In this document: positions 26,021 to 36,141 of the stretch, piece by piece
Layout of the letters: every line of letters starts with the position of its first letter
Numbering within the stretch: the stretch's first letter is position 1
DNA from: Lysobacterales bacterium
Lineage (GTDB): Bacteria; Pseudomonadota; Gammaproteobacteria; Xanthomonadales; Xanthomonadaceae
Assembly (NCBI GenBank): GCA_017302135.1
Contig: JAFLDZ010000011.1
Span: forward strand, 38,825-102,824
Length of the DNA stretch: 64,000 nucleotides
Direction of reading: 5' to 3'
Made by a program: the position numbers and the translations under genes
Notes under the pieces: generated by a model
Databases searched by the model: none
What the model was told of the DNA's origin: nothing
The model's input: the letters and a program-made list of their open reading frames with translations, nothing else

Positions 26021-27334
26021 TCAACCGCGATTGCGGCGTTTGATCAGGTGTTCGGTTTCTTCCAGCGCGCGACGCAGGCGTGCGGTGGTTTCGGTGCTGC
26101 GGGGTGGCGCTTTGCCCATCCCGCTCAGTACGGTGCGGTGGCGGTCAGCGAGGACTTCATCGCGCAGACGGATGCCATGAGCGGCCAGCACAGGACGCAG
26201 GGTTTCTGCGCGATTGCGTAGATCCTGCAGGGTGTTGCGATATCCCAGCTGACATACACGGCGACGATTCGAGAAGCTGAAAGCGTTGGTGAAGAACATC
26301 TCGCCGTCGTTCGAGTTCGGTTCGAAGATCAACTGGTCGATGTCCGGGTATTGCTGGGCGTATTTCGCCAGACCTACCTGCATGCGCGACTGCAGCAGCG
26401 TGCGAAAGGTCTGCGACATCACCGCAGGCAGGCCGCCCTGCCAGATCCGATGCGGGTCGACCTGGCCGCGACGGCCGGCATCGCTGTCGACCCGGGTCGA
26501 ATCGAATGGCACCAGCGGGTTGATGCCGATCAGCAGGTCGATACCGCGCTCCAGAAGCACGGATGCGTGCATGGTGCGGCGCAATGCGCCATCGACGTAG
26601 TGACGTCCGCGAACTTCGACGGGTGGATACAAGCCCGGCAGTGCGGCGCTGGCCTGTACGGCCTTGGAAATTGGAATATCCATCCACTGCTTGCCGCCGA
26701 AGCGGACGGCTTCACCACTGTCCAGATCGACCGCGACGACGTAAAGCTCGCGATCGAGTTCGCGGAAGTCGTTGCTGCGCCCGCCGCGACTGAAAATCTC
26801 GCGCAGGAAGCGCTCGACTTCGGTGTTGTCGAACAATCCGGCGGGCACCAGGCCGCCGAAGCGGAGGATCAGGTCCGACAGCCGCGATTCGCGCGGATTG
26901 AGCAGGCTGCCCCACCATTCCAGCGTCAGTCTCGGCAGTGCCGAGGCACGGCGCATGTATTCGAATACGGCTGGGCGCAAAAAGGTTTCCGGCCGGAAGC
27001 GCACATCGTCGCTCTCGCCGGTGATGAAGATGCGGCACATTTCGGTGGTCGACATGCGATTGACCAGCCCGGCGGCGAGGAACGCGCCGCTGCTGACGCC
27101 GACATAGCAATCCATTCGGGTCAGATCGATCCCGTCCAATGCATCGTCGAGGGCGCGTAGTGCGCCGAGCTCGTACATCGCGCCGATCGGACCACCACCG
27201 GCGATCGCGAGACCGATGCGGGCGGACGTCGGGGCGGGAGTGCGGGAGGTCGGCTTGCGCTTGCCTGATTTGGCTTGAACGGGTCGGCTGGCGGCGTGAA
27301 GTGAGAGCATGCAGAAGGCACTTGGGGAACTCAT
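26021..27334 (-). CDS. Patatin-like phospholipase
   Basis: The ATG at 27334 gives 437 residues; the frame is open far upstream, but that part is low-complexity Arg/Ser shadow. After a ~38-residue basic linker, the patatin core has the oxyanion motif AIAGGGPIGAMYELGALRAL, the nucleophile elbow GVSSG (Ser81) and the catalytic Asp in VDGALRR (Asp248). No signal peptide is clear. It is likely a cytosolic or membrane-associated acyl-lipid hydrolase. The nearby phasin and PHA-system genes leave open a role in granule lipid turnover, which is speculative. Confidence 0.88.
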   Translation of the reverse strand: MSSPSAFCMLSLHAASRPVQAKSGKRKPTSRTPAPTSARIGLAIAGGGPIGAMYELGALRALDDALDGIDLTRMDCYVGVSSGAFLAAGLVNRMSTTEMCRIFITGESDDVRFRPETFLRPAVFEYMRRASALPRLTLEWWGSLLNPRESRLSDLILRFGGLVPAGLFDNTEVERFLREIFSRGGRSNDFRELDRELYVVAVDLDSGEAVRFGGKQWMDIPISKAVQASAALPGLYPPVEVRGRHYVDGALRRTMHASVLLERGIDLLIGINPLVPFDSTRVDSDAGRRGQVDPHRIWQGGLPAVMSQTFRTLLQSRMQVGLAKYAQQYPDIDQLIFEPNSNDGEMFFTNAFSFSNRRRVCQLGYRNTLQDLRNRAETLRPVLAAHGIRLRDEVLADRHRTVLSGMGKAPPRSTETTARLRRALEETEHLIKRRNRG

Positions 27335-27515
27335 CGAGTGTAGCCGAAAGGCGCGCATGCGGCGTTTGTCCGATGGTCGTATGCTGCGGAGCCGTCGCAT
27401 ACCTGGATTCAAGTCATTGATTCCTTGAACGAATGACGGCTGATCCTGGTCGCTGCAGACGCGCTCCGCTCGCCAAGCTTGCCGATCAGTCGTACGACGC
27501 CGATCATCTGCACGG

Positions 27516-28325
27516 ATGAAGATCGTCACTCCAGACTTTGCGCACGGCCGGCGTCGGCTCGACAAACGGGCTTTGAGCGTCCTGCTGGCCCGCCGGTTGG
27601 CATGGCACCAGGCAGTGCACGATCCCGAGCGGGATCCCCGCAACGACGGACGATGGCTGCCCGAGCTGCGGCGCTGGCAGGCGGCGCGGCTGGCGGCGAG
27701 TTTCCAGGGCTTCATGCAGGATCCGAAGCGAAAGCCCGCAGCGGAGTTCTTTCTGACCGATCTCTACGGCGACCGCGATTTCAGCCGCCGCGATTCCGAC
27801 ATCGCCCGGGTCGCAGGGAAAATGCAGCGACTGCTGCCGCAGACATTGCTGGAAACGCTGGCGGATGCGATCGAGCTTGGCGCATTGAGCCATGCTTTCG
27901 ATCTGCGCATGGCCGAAGCCCTGGAGCGTTTGGCGCCCAGACGCAAAACCATGGATGACGATCTGTATGGACGTGCGTATCGCGAAGTTGGGCTGCCGCG
28001 ACTGCGTGCGCATCAGATCGATCTGATCGTGGTCGCCGGTTACGGCCTCGGCCATGCGTTGCGCACTCGCGGCGTGTCGACCCTGCTGAGCGTGCTGCGC
28101 GGGCCGGCGCGCGCGGCCGGTTTCGGCGAATTGCAGTCGTTTCTGGAGCGCGGTTTCGGGGCTTACGCCAAGCTGGACGATGTGTCCGGCTTCATTGCCG
28201 ATATCGAGCGCAGCGAGCGCGAGGTTGCGCGCCGGCTGTTCGCCAGTCATCCCGAGCCGTTCGCACCGCTGCCGGATGCGCATCCGCCGTCAGGCGCTGC
28301 GCGCAAGCCGATCCGCGATCGCTGA
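27516..28325 (+). CDS. FFLEELY-motif family protein
   Basis: This 269-residue, largely helical protein contains AAEFFLTDLYGDRDFSRRDSDIARV, a variant of the FFLEELY motif that defines a conserved proteobacterial family of unknown function. The remainder (LLPQTLLETLADAIELGALSHAFDLRMAEAL ... AYREVGLPRLRAHQIDLI) fits that family. There is no signal peptide and no recognisable catalytic site. The gene stands alone on the + strand between patatin (-) and the PHA-system gene (-). Confidence 0.75.
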   Translation: MKIVTPDFAHGRRRLDKRALSVLLARRLAWHQAVHDPERDPRNDGRWLPELRRWQAARLAASFQGFMQDPKRKPAAEFFLTDLYGDRDFSRRDSDIARVAGKMQRLLPQTLLETLADAIELGALSHAFDLRMAEALERLAPRRKTMDDDLYGRAYREVGLPRLRAHQIDLIVVAGYGLGHALRTRGVSTLLSVLRGPARAAGFGELQSFLERGFGAYAKLDDVSGFIADIERSEREVARRLFASHPEPFAPLPDAHPPSGAARKPIRDR

Positions 28326-28394
28326 TCAGCGGCGGGCAGACACAGCCACGATGACGACGGGCTTGATCCGGGTGTCTTGAGTTTTGGTCCCGTA

Positions 28395-28667
28395 TCAGCC
28401 GAAGCGTTCGTCCAGCACACGACGGATTTCGTTCTCGATCGGGCCTTTGAAGGCCGAGACCAGAAAGCCGAGCTTCGCGGTGACATGCAGAGATTTGGCC
28501 GCCAGCGCGATCTTGCCGTCCACGCCGGAGCGGTTGAAGTTGAGGGTGTCGCCGTCCCATGCGTAATCGAAGTCGAAGCGCTCCGCGAGCTTCTCGGCGA
28601 CTTCCTCGACGGCTTTGCGCGCCTTCGCATGCGGCAACGAGTGCGAATGACGGATATCGATGGACAT
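28395..28667 (-). CDS. Polyhydroxyalkanoic acid system family protein
   Basis: The ATG at 28667 follows GGGAG at proper spacing and gives 90 residues; an ATG two codons upstream is less well placed. The sequence MSIDIRHSHSLPHAKARKAVEEVAEKLAERFDFDYAWDGDTLNFNRSGVDGKI matches the small PHA-system family (PHA_gran_rgn type). Members occur in PHA-storing and other proteobacteria, and their role is not settled. It may be linked functionally to the phasin 2.5 kb away. Confidence 0.8.
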   Translation of the reverse strand: MSIDIRHSHSLPHAKARKAVEEVAEKLAERFDFDYAWDGDTLNFNRSGVDGKIALAAKSLHVTAKLGFLVSAFKGPIENEIRRVLDERFG

Positions 28668-28758
28668 GGGCATCTCCCTTGAGGATGGCCGGTATTGTGC
28701 GCACTGCCGGCCGCGGTTCCAAGGCCTGCGGGCCGGTCCCATGATAAATTGCGGTCGC

Positions 28759-29550
28759 ATGAAAGGTCTGAAACTGCGATTCCCCGAACATCACCACCCG
28801 GAAATGCCGCTCGCTGCGGGCGTTCATGCCATCGGTCGCATTGGCGATACCGTGGGGCTGGTGTCCGATCTCGACGCGCCATCGATCCGCTTGTTCGTCG
28901 ATCGTCGTGGCGTGTGGATGACCGTGGCCGACGGCGCGCGCGGCATCCACGTCAACGGCCGCCCGGTGCAACGCATGGCGATGCTGCGGCTGGGCGATGC
29001 GATCTATCTCGATGGTGTGGAGATGCTGCTGGTGTCTTCGCGCGCGGTCGAGGCGCTGCCGGACGCGCTGCGCCATGTGCCGGGCGAATTCCGCGGCGAC
29101 TGCAGGGTGGTGGTGCGTGGCGTTGGTGGCCGCCATCACGGCCGCAGTTTCACGCTTGAGGCGCCGCGTCTGGTCGGTCGCAGCGACGAGGCCGATATCC
29201 GCATCGAAGACCCGGCGTTCGCCGAACGCCATGCGCGGATCGAGATGATCGGCAACCAGGTGGTCCTGCGCGACCTCGGCAGCGGCGACGGCAGTATCGT
29301 CAACGGCAATCCCGTGCGCGACGCGCTGTTGTCGCCGGGCGACCAGATCGTGTTCGACGTGCATCACCGCTTCGTGATCGAAGCGCCGGCCAGCAGCACC
29401 TCGCTGTTGACCCGGGTCGTCGAGCACGAGGATGCCAGCGAGACAGTGCAGGCGCAGCGCGGCCGTGGACGGCGGTTGCCGTGGCTGCTGCTGGCCGCGG
29501 TGCTGCTGGCGTCGGTGATCGCCGCGTTACTGCTGCTGGGCGGCGACTGA
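28759..29550 (+). CDS. FHA-domain protein with C-terminal membrane anchor
   Basis: The ATG at 28759 gives 263 residues. The N-terminal half (GVHAIGRIGDTVGLV ... GIHVNGRPVQRMAMLRLGDAIYLDG) looks like a degenerate FHA-like fold. The second half is a clear FHA domain (RLVGRSDEADIRIEDPAFAERHARIEMIGNQVVLRDLGSGDGSIVNG), with Arg, Ser, His and Asn of the phosphothreonine-binding face. A single membrane span ends the protein (about 240-260). It probably reads Ser/Thr phosphorylation at the inner membrane. Its 3' end overlaps the convergent msrQ gene by 24 bp. Confidence 0.85.
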   Translation: MKGLKLRFPEHHHPEMPLAAGVHAIGRIGDTVGLVSDLDAPSIRLFVDRRGVWMTVADGARGIHVNGRPVQRMAMLRLGDAIYLDGVEMLLVSSRAVEALPDALRHVPGEFRGDCRVVVRGVGGRHHGRSFTLEAPRLVGRSDEADIRIEDPAFAERHARIEMIGNQVVLRDLGSGDGSIVNGNPVRDALLSPGDQIVFDVHHRFVIEAPASSTSLLTRVVEHEDASETVQAQRGRGRRLPWLLLAAVLLASVIAALLLLGGD

Positions 29551-30177
29551 GCGCACCGCGGCTGTTCGCCGTCGCTGCTGCCATTTCCAGACCCGCCAGC
29601 CGAGCAGTGCGGCGAGAATGCCGGCGTACAGCGCCGGTTCGCGGATGTCGGATTTCACCAGCCACCAGAAATGCAGTACGGCGAAGACGCCGATGGCGTA
29701 GACCAGCTTGTGCAACCGGCCCCACTGCCGGCCGAGTCGCCGCATCCAGCCCTGGGTCGACGTGATCGCCAGCGGCAGCAACAGCAGCCAGGCGGCAAAG
29801 CCGACGGTGATGTAGGGCCGTTTCACGATCTCCTCGAAGATCTGCAGCCAGTAGCCGCGCAGATCGAGCCCCAGATAGGCGGCGAAATGCAGGGTGGCGT
29901 AGGCGAACGCGTACAGCCCGAGCATCCGCCGGAAGCGGATGAGCACGGCCTGTCCGGTCAGCTGGCGCAGCGGCGTGATCGCGAGTCCGATCATCAGGAA
30001 GCGCAGCGCCCAGAGGCCGAGACGATGCTCGACCTCGGCCACCGGATCGGCGCCCAGAGCATCGCTGCCGGTCTTGAAGACGTCCCAGAACTGCCAGGCC
30101 AGAATCGCCAGCGGGGTCAGGCAGAAGAGGTGTACGAGGGTTTTGGCGGCAATGAGGTTCCGGGAGGCCGATGCCAT
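29527..30177 (-). CDS. msrQ: Heme-binding membrane subunit MsrQ
   Basis: This 216-residue protein with about six membrane spans has the ferric-reductase-like pattern of MsrQ/YedZ: AKTLVHLFCLTPLAILAW, HRLGLWALRFLMIGLAITPLR, LGLYAFAYATLHFAAYLGLDL and LGRQWGRLHKLVYAIGVFAVLHFWWLVKSD, with conserved heme-ligand histidines. It passes electrons to MsrP for repair of oxidised methionine in periplasmic proteins. Its ATG shares one base with the msrP stop (TGATG), so translation is coupled. Confidence 0.93.
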   Translation of the reverse strand: MASASRNLIAAKTLVHLFCLTPLAILAWQFWDVFKTGSDALGADPVAEVEHRLGLWALRFLMIGLAITPLRQLTGQAVLIRFRRMLGLYAFAYATLHFAAYLGLDLRGYWLQIFEEIVKRPYITVGFAAWLLLLPLAITSTQGWMRRLGRQWGRLHKLVYAIGVFAVLHFWWLVKSDIREPALYAGILAALLGWRVWKWQQRRRTAAVRSVAAQQQ

Positions 30178-31157
30178 CAGAACCACTTTTTCAGATCGAG
30201 GCCTTTGTACATCCCCGCGACCTGCTCCGCGTAGCCGTTGAAGATACGGGTCGGGATGCGTTCGGCGAACAGTTTGCTGGCGGTGCCGCTGATCCGCCGC
30301 TCGGTCTTCTGGCTCCAGCGCGGGTGATCCACGTTCGGATTGACGTTGCTGAAGAATCCGTATTCCGACGGCTGCAGATCGTTCCAGGCGGTCGGCGGCA
30401 TCTTCTCCACGAATCTGATCTCGACGATCGACTTGATGCTCTTGAACCCATACTTCCACGGGACGATCAACCGCACGGGCGCGCCGTTCTGCTGCGGCAT
30501 AGGTTTGCCGTACAGACCGGTGGCGAGCAGGGTGAGCGGATGCATGGCTTCGTCGATGCGCAGGCCTTCGCGGTAGGGCCAGTCGATCGAGTCGTAGCGC
30601 ACGCCCGGCATCTGTTTGGGGTCGGCGAGGCTGGTGAAGGCCACGTATTTCGCTTTCGAATTCGGCTCGAAGCGCTTCAGCAGCGCACCCAGCGGCACCC
30701 CGAGCCATGGAATCACCATCGACCAGCCTTCGACGCAGCGCAGCCGGTAGATGCGCTCTTCGGGCTTGATGCCCTTGAGCAGATCGGCGAGGTCCAGCTT
30801 GCCCGGTTTGGCGCATTCGCCGGACACCGTGACCGTCCACGGCTTGGTCCGCAGGGTCTTCGCGGCCTGCGAAGGGTCTGCTTTGCCGGTGCCGAACTCG
30901 TAGAAGTTGTTGTAGCTGGTCACATCCTCCAGCCGGGTCAATTCCTCGCCGGTGCGGAACCCGGACTTCAGCTGGGCGGGGGTCACCGCAGTCTTCGGCG
31001 GGGCGGGAGGTTCGGCCTCGGCACAGCCGGACAGGCCCAGAGCCGGGGCGGCGGCGAGCAGCCCGAGCAGCCGGCGGCGGTCGTGATAGACGGCCTCGTC
31101 GGTGATCTCGGCGGTGGGAATGCGCAGGGCGTCGCGCAGGGAGGCGGGGAGGGGCAT
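30177..31157 (-). CDS. msrP: Periplasmic methionine sulfoxide reductase MsrP, catalytic subunit
   Basis: The 326 residues include a twin-arginine signal (RRR at 27-29, then a hydrophobic [15 protein letters not shown]). The molybdopterin domain has [21 protein letters not shown], where Cys141 is the expected Mo ligand. Later conserved parts are [27 protein letters not shown] and [12 protein letters not shown]. It reduces methionine sulfoxide in envelope proteins with electrons from MsrQ. The pair forms a two-gene operon. Confidence 0.94.
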   Translation of the reverse strand: MPLPASLRDALRIPTAEITDEAVYHDRRRLLGLLAAAPALGLSGCAEAEPPAPPKTAVTPAQLKSGFRTGEELTRLEDVTSYNNFYEFGTGKADPSQAAKTLRTKPWTVTVSGECAKPGKLDLADLLKGIKPEERIYRLRCVEGWSMVIPWLGVPLGALLKRFEPNSKAKYVAFTSLADPKQMPGVRYDSIDWPYREGLRIDEAMHPLTLLATGLYGKPMPQQNGAPVRLIVPWKYGFKSIKSIVEIRFVEKMPPTAWNDLQPSEYGFFSNVNPNVDHPRWSQKTERRISGTASKLFAERIPTRIFNGYAEQVAGMYKGLDLKKWF

Positions 31158-31317
31158 GGGCGGATATCCATCTAACAGGGGTCGACTATAAGACGAAGGT
31201 AGTGGGCATTCGGTTGCGCCGTAGACTTAAATTTCCTTACGGGACCGTGTTCGCCTCCCCAAACGATGCTGCGCTGCGGCATACTCGACGGCCAACCCAC
31301 GTCCATGGAACACCACG

Positions 31318-32403
31318 ATGTCTCGCGCCTTCAATTTCAGTGCCGGTCCCGCCACCCTGCCCGAGAGCGTCCTCCGCCAGGCCCAGGATGAGATGCTGGA
31401 GTGGCGCGACTCGGGCGCATCCATCGTCGAGCACAGCCATCGCGGCCCCGAATTCATCCAGGTCGCCGCCGAAGCCGAAGCAGATCTGCGCACGCTGATG
31501 TCGATTCCGGACGATTACGCCGTGCTGTTCCTCGGCGGCGGCGCCACCACCCAGCAGGCATTGATTCCGCTGAATTTCGCGGCGCCGGGTCAGGCCGTCG
31601 ACTACGTGGTCAGCGGTCACTGGGGCAAGACCGCGATCAAGCAGGCCAAACCCTATGTCGATCTGCGCGTGGCCGCGACCAGCGAGGCCGGCGGCTTCCG
31701 CGACATTCCCGCGCGTGACACCTGGCAGCTTTCCGCCGATGCCGCCTATGTGCACATCACCGCGAACGAAACCATCCATGGCGTCGAATTCCGCTACACG
31801 CCGGATGTCGGCGACGTGCCGCTGGTCGCCGATTTCAGCTCCAGCATCGCTTCGGAGCCGGTCGACATCTCGAAATACGGCGTGATCTACGCCGGTGCGC
31901 AGAAGAATCTCGGCCCGGTCGGCATCACGGTCGTGATCGTGCGTCGCGATCTTCTCGAGCGTGCCGGCCAGCCGCGTGCCGACATCTTCAACTACGCCTC
32001 GCACCTCAAGGGCGAGTCGATGCTCAACACGCCGCCGACCTGGAACTGGTACATGCTCGGCCTCAACGTGAAGTGGATGCTGGCCGAAGGCGGCGTCGCC
32101 GAATTCGCCCGCCGCAGCACCGAGAAATCCGCGCTGCTGTATTCGGCGATCGACGCATCCGGCGGTTATTACCGCAATGAAGTCGACGCCGCCGTGCGTT
32201 CGCGGATGAACGTGCCGTTCTTCCTCCACGACGAAGCGCTGGACAAACCGTTCCTGTCCGAAGCCAAGGCCGCCGGCCTGATGGCGCTCAAGGGTCACCG
32301 TGCGCTCGGCGGCATGCGCGCCTCGATCTACAACGCGATGCCGGTCGCCGGCGTGAAGGCGCTGGCCGATTTCATGAAAGACTTCCAGCAGCGTCATGGC
32401 TGA
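31318..32403 (+). CDS. serC: Phosphoserine aminotransferase SerC
   Basis: This 361-residue PLP enzyme starts with the SerC hallmark [23 protein letters not shown], has the substrate loop [11 protein letters not shown] and the PLP lysine Lys196 ([12 protein letters not shown]), and ends [24 protein letters not shown]. It makes 3-phosphoserine from 3-phosphohydroxypyruvate (and also serves pyridoxine synthesis in many proteobacteria). It overlaps pheA by 8 bp at the head of the serC-pheA-hisC-aroA run. Confidence 0.97.
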   Translation: MSRAFNFSAGPATLPESVLRQAQDEMLEWRDSGASIVEHSHRGPEFIQVAAEAEADLRTLMSIPDDYAVLFLGGGATTQQALIPLNFAAPGQAVDYVVSGHWGKTAIKQAKPYVDLRVAATSEAGGFRDIPARDTWQLSADAAYVHITANETIHGVEFRYTPDVGDVPLVADFSSSIASEPVDISKYGVIYAGAQKNLGPVGITVVIVRRDLLERAGQPRADIFNYASHLKGESMLNTPPTWNWYMLGLNVKWMLAEGGVAEFARRSTEKSALLYSAIDASGGYYRNEVDAAVRSRMNVPFFLHDEALDKPFLSEAKAAGLMALKGHRALGGMRASIYNAMPVAGVKALADFMKDFQQRHG

Positions 32404-33595
32404 GAAGCGCAAAAACACCGGTGCCGCGAAGCCGACGAAGCGCGCGGCGAAAAAAACCGCGACCCAAACCGCCGCCGCGCCGAAGCCATCGGTCGAGATT
32501 CCCACCGACGCCCAGGGCAAACCCGATCTGCTCGCGGTCCGCGCGCAGATCGATGGCATCGACCACGAGATCCAGACCCTGATCGCCGAACGCGCGATCT
32601 GGGCGCATCAGGTCGGCAAGGCCAAGGGCAAACTCGCGGCGGCGGTCGATTACTACCGCCCCGAGCGCGAGGCGCAGGTGCTGCGTCGCGTCGTCGATCG
32701 CAACGAAGGCCCGCTGTCCGACGAAGTGCTGGTGCGGCTGTTCCGCGAAATCATGTCCGCGTGTCTGGCCCAGCAGGAGCCTCTGCGGGTCGGTTATCTC
32801 GGGCCGGAAGGCACGTTCTCGCAGCAGGCGGTGTACAAGCATTTCGGACACTCGGCGAAGGCCATGCCGCTGGCGACAGTGGAAGAGGTGTTCGATGAAG
32901 TCGCCGCCGGCAATGCCGATTTCGGCGTCGTTCCGGTCGAAAACTCGGGCACCGGCACCATTCAGTCGACGCTCGATCTGTTCCTGACTTCGCCGCTGAT
33001 GATCTGCGGCGAAGTCGAGCTGCGCGTGCACCAGTATCTGCTGTCGCGCACCGGGCATATCGAAGACATCGAACGCATCTATTCGCACACGTTGTCGCTG
33101 GCGCAGTGCAAGGGCTGGTTGCGGCAGAATCTGCCGAAGGTCGAAAAACATGCGGTCGCCAGCAACGCCGAAGCCGCACGCCGCGCGCGCAACGCCGACG
33201 ATGCGGCGGCGATCGCGGGCGAGAACGCCGCGCATGTCTACGGCCTGAAAGTGGTGGCCGGCCCGATCGAGGACCGCAGCGACAACACCACGCGCTTCCT
33301 GGTCATCGGCCGCGCCTCGTTCCCATCGTCGGGCAACGACCGTACCTCGCTGCTCGTCTTCATCCGCGACCAGCCCGGTGCGCTGTACAAGATTCTCGAA
33401 CCGCTGGCCCGGCGCTCGATCAGCATGAACCGGATCGAATCGCGCCCCGCGCACGGCGCCTTGTGGCAGTACGCCTTCTTCATCGACGTCGCCGGCCACG
33501 CCGAGGAATCGCCGCTGAAGGACGCGCTGGCCGAGATCGACCGGTATGCCGGCGATGTGCGGGTGCTGGGGTCGTATCCGGTCGCCGTACCTTAG
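32396..33595 (+). CDS. pheA: Bifunctional chorismate mutase / prephenate dehydratase
   Basis: The 399 residues comprise a Lys/Ala/Thr-rich N-terminal extension (about 1-42), AroQ chorismate mutase ([29 protein letters not shown]), prephenate dehydratase from about 131 ([20 protein letters not shown], and NTTRFLVIG, the TRF catalytic motif), and a C-terminal ACT domain from about 317 ([19 protein letters not shown] ... [16 protein letters not shown]) for phenylalanine feedback. It produces phenylpyruvate from chorismate. The basic N-terminal tail is an addition to the usual P-protein. Confidence 0.96.
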   Translation: MAEKRKNTGAAKPTKRAAKKTATQTAAAPKPSVEIPTDAQGKPDLLAVRAQIDGIDHEIQTLIAERAIWAHQVGKAKGKLAAAVDYYRPEREAQVLRRVVDRNEGPLSDEVLVRLFREIMSACLAQQEPLRVGYLGPEGTFSQQAVYKHFGHSAKAMPLATVEEVFDEVAAGNADFGVVPVENSGTGTIQSTLDLFLTSPLMICGEVELRVHQYLLSRTGHIEDIERIYSHTLSLAQCKGWLRQNLPKVEKHAVASNAEAARRARNADDAAAIAGENAAHVYGLKVVAGPIEDRSDNTTRFLVIGRASFPSSGNDRTSLLVFIRDQPGALYKILEPLARRSISMNRIESRPAHGALWQYAFFIDVAGHAEESPLKDALAEIDRYAGDVRVLGSYPVAVP

Positions 33596-33602
33596 GAATT
33601 GC

Positions 33603-34742
33603 ATGACGGACGAAGCATTTTTTTCGGCACTGGCCCAGCCCGGCATCCAGAAGCTTCGGGCCTACGATCCCGGCCACGATCTGGTCGCGTTCCGGCGCCG
33701 TTTCGAAGGGCGACATCTGATCGAACTGGGCTCCAACGAAAATCCGTACGGACCCAGCGCGCGCGCGAAGGAAGCGATCCTCGCGACGATCCACGACAGT
33801 TTCCGTTATTCCGATCCGCTCGGCGGCGATCTCAAGCGCGCGCTGGCGGCGAAGCACGGCGTCGAGCCCGCATCGATCCTGCTCGGCAACGGTTCGCATG
33901 AATTGCTGATGCAGTTCGCGCAGGTGTTCGCTGGGCCCGGCGTCGATGTGGTCGCTTCGCGGTTCGGTTTCGCGGTCTATGCGATCGCCGCGCAGTGCGC
34001 GGGCGCCACGCTGCGGGTCGCGCCTTGCAATGCCGACGATCACGCAATGCCGCGCGGCCACGATCTCGACGCGATCGCCACTGCAATCACGCCCGCGACG
34101 CGTCTGGTGTATCTCGCCAATCCGAACAACCCGACCGGCACCTGGTACGGCGCCGACGCCTTCGCTGCATTCATGGCGAAGGTGCCGGCGGACGTCGTGG
34201 TCGTGGTCGACGAGGCCTACGCCGAGTTCGTCGATGCGCCGGAATGCGCGTCGGCGCTGACGCTGCAGGCGGCGTACCCGAATCTGGTCGTCACCCGCAC
34301 CTTCAGCAAGGCCTATGCGCTGGCGGGGCTGCGCGTCGGTTTCGCCATCGCGCATCCCGGCCTGATCGCGGTGATGGAGCGGGTGCGCGAAAGCTTCAAC
34401 GTCAACAGCGCCGGTCTGGCTGCGGCCGAGGCCGCGCTCGGTGACGTCGAACACCTCGACTGGGTGGTCGCGCGCAATGCCGAGCAGCGCGGCGTGCTTG
34501 CAACGGCACTGCGCGCGCGCGGGTTGACGGTGTTTCCGTCGCAGACGAATTTCCTGCTCACGCAGTTCGCCGAGCCGGGGGACAACGCGCGCGTCGCGAA
34601 GATCGAAGCCGCCTTGTGCGAAGTCGGCGTCGTACTACGGCCGATGGTCGGCTACGGCCTGGGCCACTGCCTGCGCATCACGGTCGGCAATGCCGACGAA
34701 AATCGCCGGCTGCTGGCCGCGCTCGATGAGGTGCTGGCATGA
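33603..34742 (+). CDS. hisC: Histidinol-phosphate / aromatic aminotransferase (HisC family)
   Basis: This 379-residue class I/II aminotransferase has ELGSNENPYGPS near the start, YLANPNNPTGTW, DEAYAEF and the PLP lysine Lys236 in RTFSKAYALAGLRVGF. The family signature is HisC. Its place between pheA and aroA suggests that it mainly transaminates phenylpyruvate or an aromatic keto acid rather than serving histidine synthesis alone. It starts 8 bp after pheA and overlaps aroA by 4 bp. Confidence 0.9.
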   Translation: MTDEAFFSALAQPGIQKLRAYDPGHDLVAFRRRFEGRHLIELGSNENPYGPSARAKEAILATIHDSFRYSDPLGGDLKRALAAKHGVEPASILLGNGSHELLMQFAQVFAGPGVDVVASRFGFAVYAIAAQCAGATLRVAPCNADDHAMPRGHDLDAIATAITPATRLVYLANPNNPTGTWYGADAFAAFMAKVPADVVVVVDEAYAEFVDAPECASALTLQAAYPNLVVTRTFSKAYALAGLRVGFAIAHPGLIAVMERVRESFNVNSAGLAAAEAALGDVEHLDWVVARNAEQRGVLATALRARGLTVFPSQTNFLLTQFAEPGDNARVAKIEAALCEVGVVLRPMVGYGLGHCLRITVGNADENRRLLAALDEVLA

Positions 34743-36088
34743 GCGGCGCGAACAGACTCGATTGGATCGTCGGTGCGGGCAAACCGCTGACGGGTCGTAT
34801 CCGCGTGCCCGGCGACAAGTCGGTGTCGCACCGCGCGATCATGCTGGCCTCGTTGGCCGAAGGCGTGTCGCGGATCGATGGTTTTCTCGAAGGCGAAGAC
34901 ACCCGCGCCACTGCGGCGGTGTTCCAGAAACTCGGGGTGAAGATCGAAGCGCCGTCGCCGCAATCGCGGATCGTCCACGGTGTGGGTCTGCGCGGCCTGC
35001 GCGCGAGCGCCGAAGCGCTGGACTGCGGCAACGCCGGCACCGGCATGCGCCTGTTGACCGGCGTACTGGCGGGGCAGGCGTTCGACAGCGTGCTGGTCGG
35101 CGACGCCTCGCTGTCGAAGCGACCGATGCGGCGGGTGATCGATCCGCTGGCGATGATGGGCGCGAATATCGACAGCGAAGCCGGCGGCCTGCCGCCGCTG
35201 CGCATTCGCGGCGGATCCGCGCTGCACGGCATCGATTACACCTTGCCGGTCGCCAGCGCGCAGGTGAAGTCCGCGGTGCTGCTCGCGGGCCTGTATGCCG
35301 ATGGCGACATCACGGTGCGCGAGCCGCATCCGACCCGCGATTACACCGAACGCATGCTGTCCGCATTCGGTTGGCCGATCGAGTTCTCGCCCGGCCTTGC
35401 GCGCGTGCGCGGCGGGGCGGACGGGCGGCATGCGCTGCGCGCGACCGACGTGTCGGTGCCGGCGGATTTCTCGTCGGCGGCGTTTTTCCTGGTGGCGGCC
35501 AGCGTGATTCCGGGTTCCGACCTCACGCTCGAAGCGGTCGGCATGAATCCGCGCCGCACCGGCCTGTTGCAGGCGCTGCGGATGATGGGCGCCGATATCG
35601 TCGAAACCGATGCGCGTCATCAGGGCGGCGAAGCGGTGGCCGATCTGCACGTGCGGGCGACGCAACTGCGCGGCATCGACGTGCCGGAAGATATCGTGCC
35701 CGACATGATCGATGAATTTCCGGCGCTGTTCGTGGCCGCCGCCTGCGCCACCGGCAGCACCCGCGTCAGCGGCGCCGCCGAACTACGGGTGAAGGAATCC
35801 GACCGCCTCGCGACGATGTCCTCGGCGCTGCGGGCGCTGGGTATCCGCGTCGACGAGGTCGACGACGGCGCGACGATCCACGGCGGCCGTTTCGTCGTCG
35901 ACCCCGCCAAGCCGGTGGTGATCGACAGCCACGGCGACCATCGCATCGCGATGGCGTCGGCGATCGCCGGTCAGCGCTGCGAAGGCGAGTTCACGATCGG
36001 CGACATCGCGAATGTCGCCACCTCGTTTCCGGGGTTCGATACGCTGGCGCAGCGCGTCGGCTTCGCGCTGCGGGACGCGTCGGCGTGA
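34739..36088 (+). CDS. aroA: 3-Phosphoshikimate 1-carboxyvinyltransferase (EPSP synthase)
   Basis: The 449 residues include RIRVPGDKSVSHRAIMLASLA, NAGTGMRLLTGVLAGQ, SLSKRPMRRVIDPLAMMGA, VASAQVKSAVLLAG and SHGDHRIAMASAIAG. It condenses phosphoenolpyruvate with shikimate 3-phosphate in the chorismate pathway. The SAQVKS and KRPMRRV segments are closer to the Bacillus/class II group than to the E. coli enzyme. The PEP-site glycine (NAGTG) is the ordinary form. Confidence 0.96.
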   Translation: MSGANRLDWIVGAGKPLTGRIRVPGDKSVSHRAIMLASLAEGVSRIDGFLEGEDTRATAAVFQKLGVKIEAPSPQSRIVHGVGLRGLRASAEALDCGNAGTGMRLLTGVLAGQAFDSVLVGDASLSKRPMRRVIDPLAMMGANIDSEAGGLPPLRIRGGSALHGIDYTLPVASAQVKSAVLLAGLYADGDITVREPHPTRDYTERMLSAFGWPIEFSPGLARVRGGADGRHALRATDVSVPADFSSAAFFLVAASVIPGSDLTLEAVGMNPRRTGLLQALRMMGADIVETDARHQGGEAVADLHVRATQLRGIDVPEDIVPDMIDEFPALFVAAACATGSTRVSGAAELRVKESDRLATMSSALRALGIRVDEVDDGATIHGGRFVVDPAKPVVIDSHGDHRIAMASAIAGQRCEGEFTIGDIANVATSFPGFDTLAQRVGFALRDASA

Positions 36089-36141
36089 AACCTTGATTCG
36101 CCGTTCGATCCAATGACACTCACCGTCGGAGAAGCATCGGA

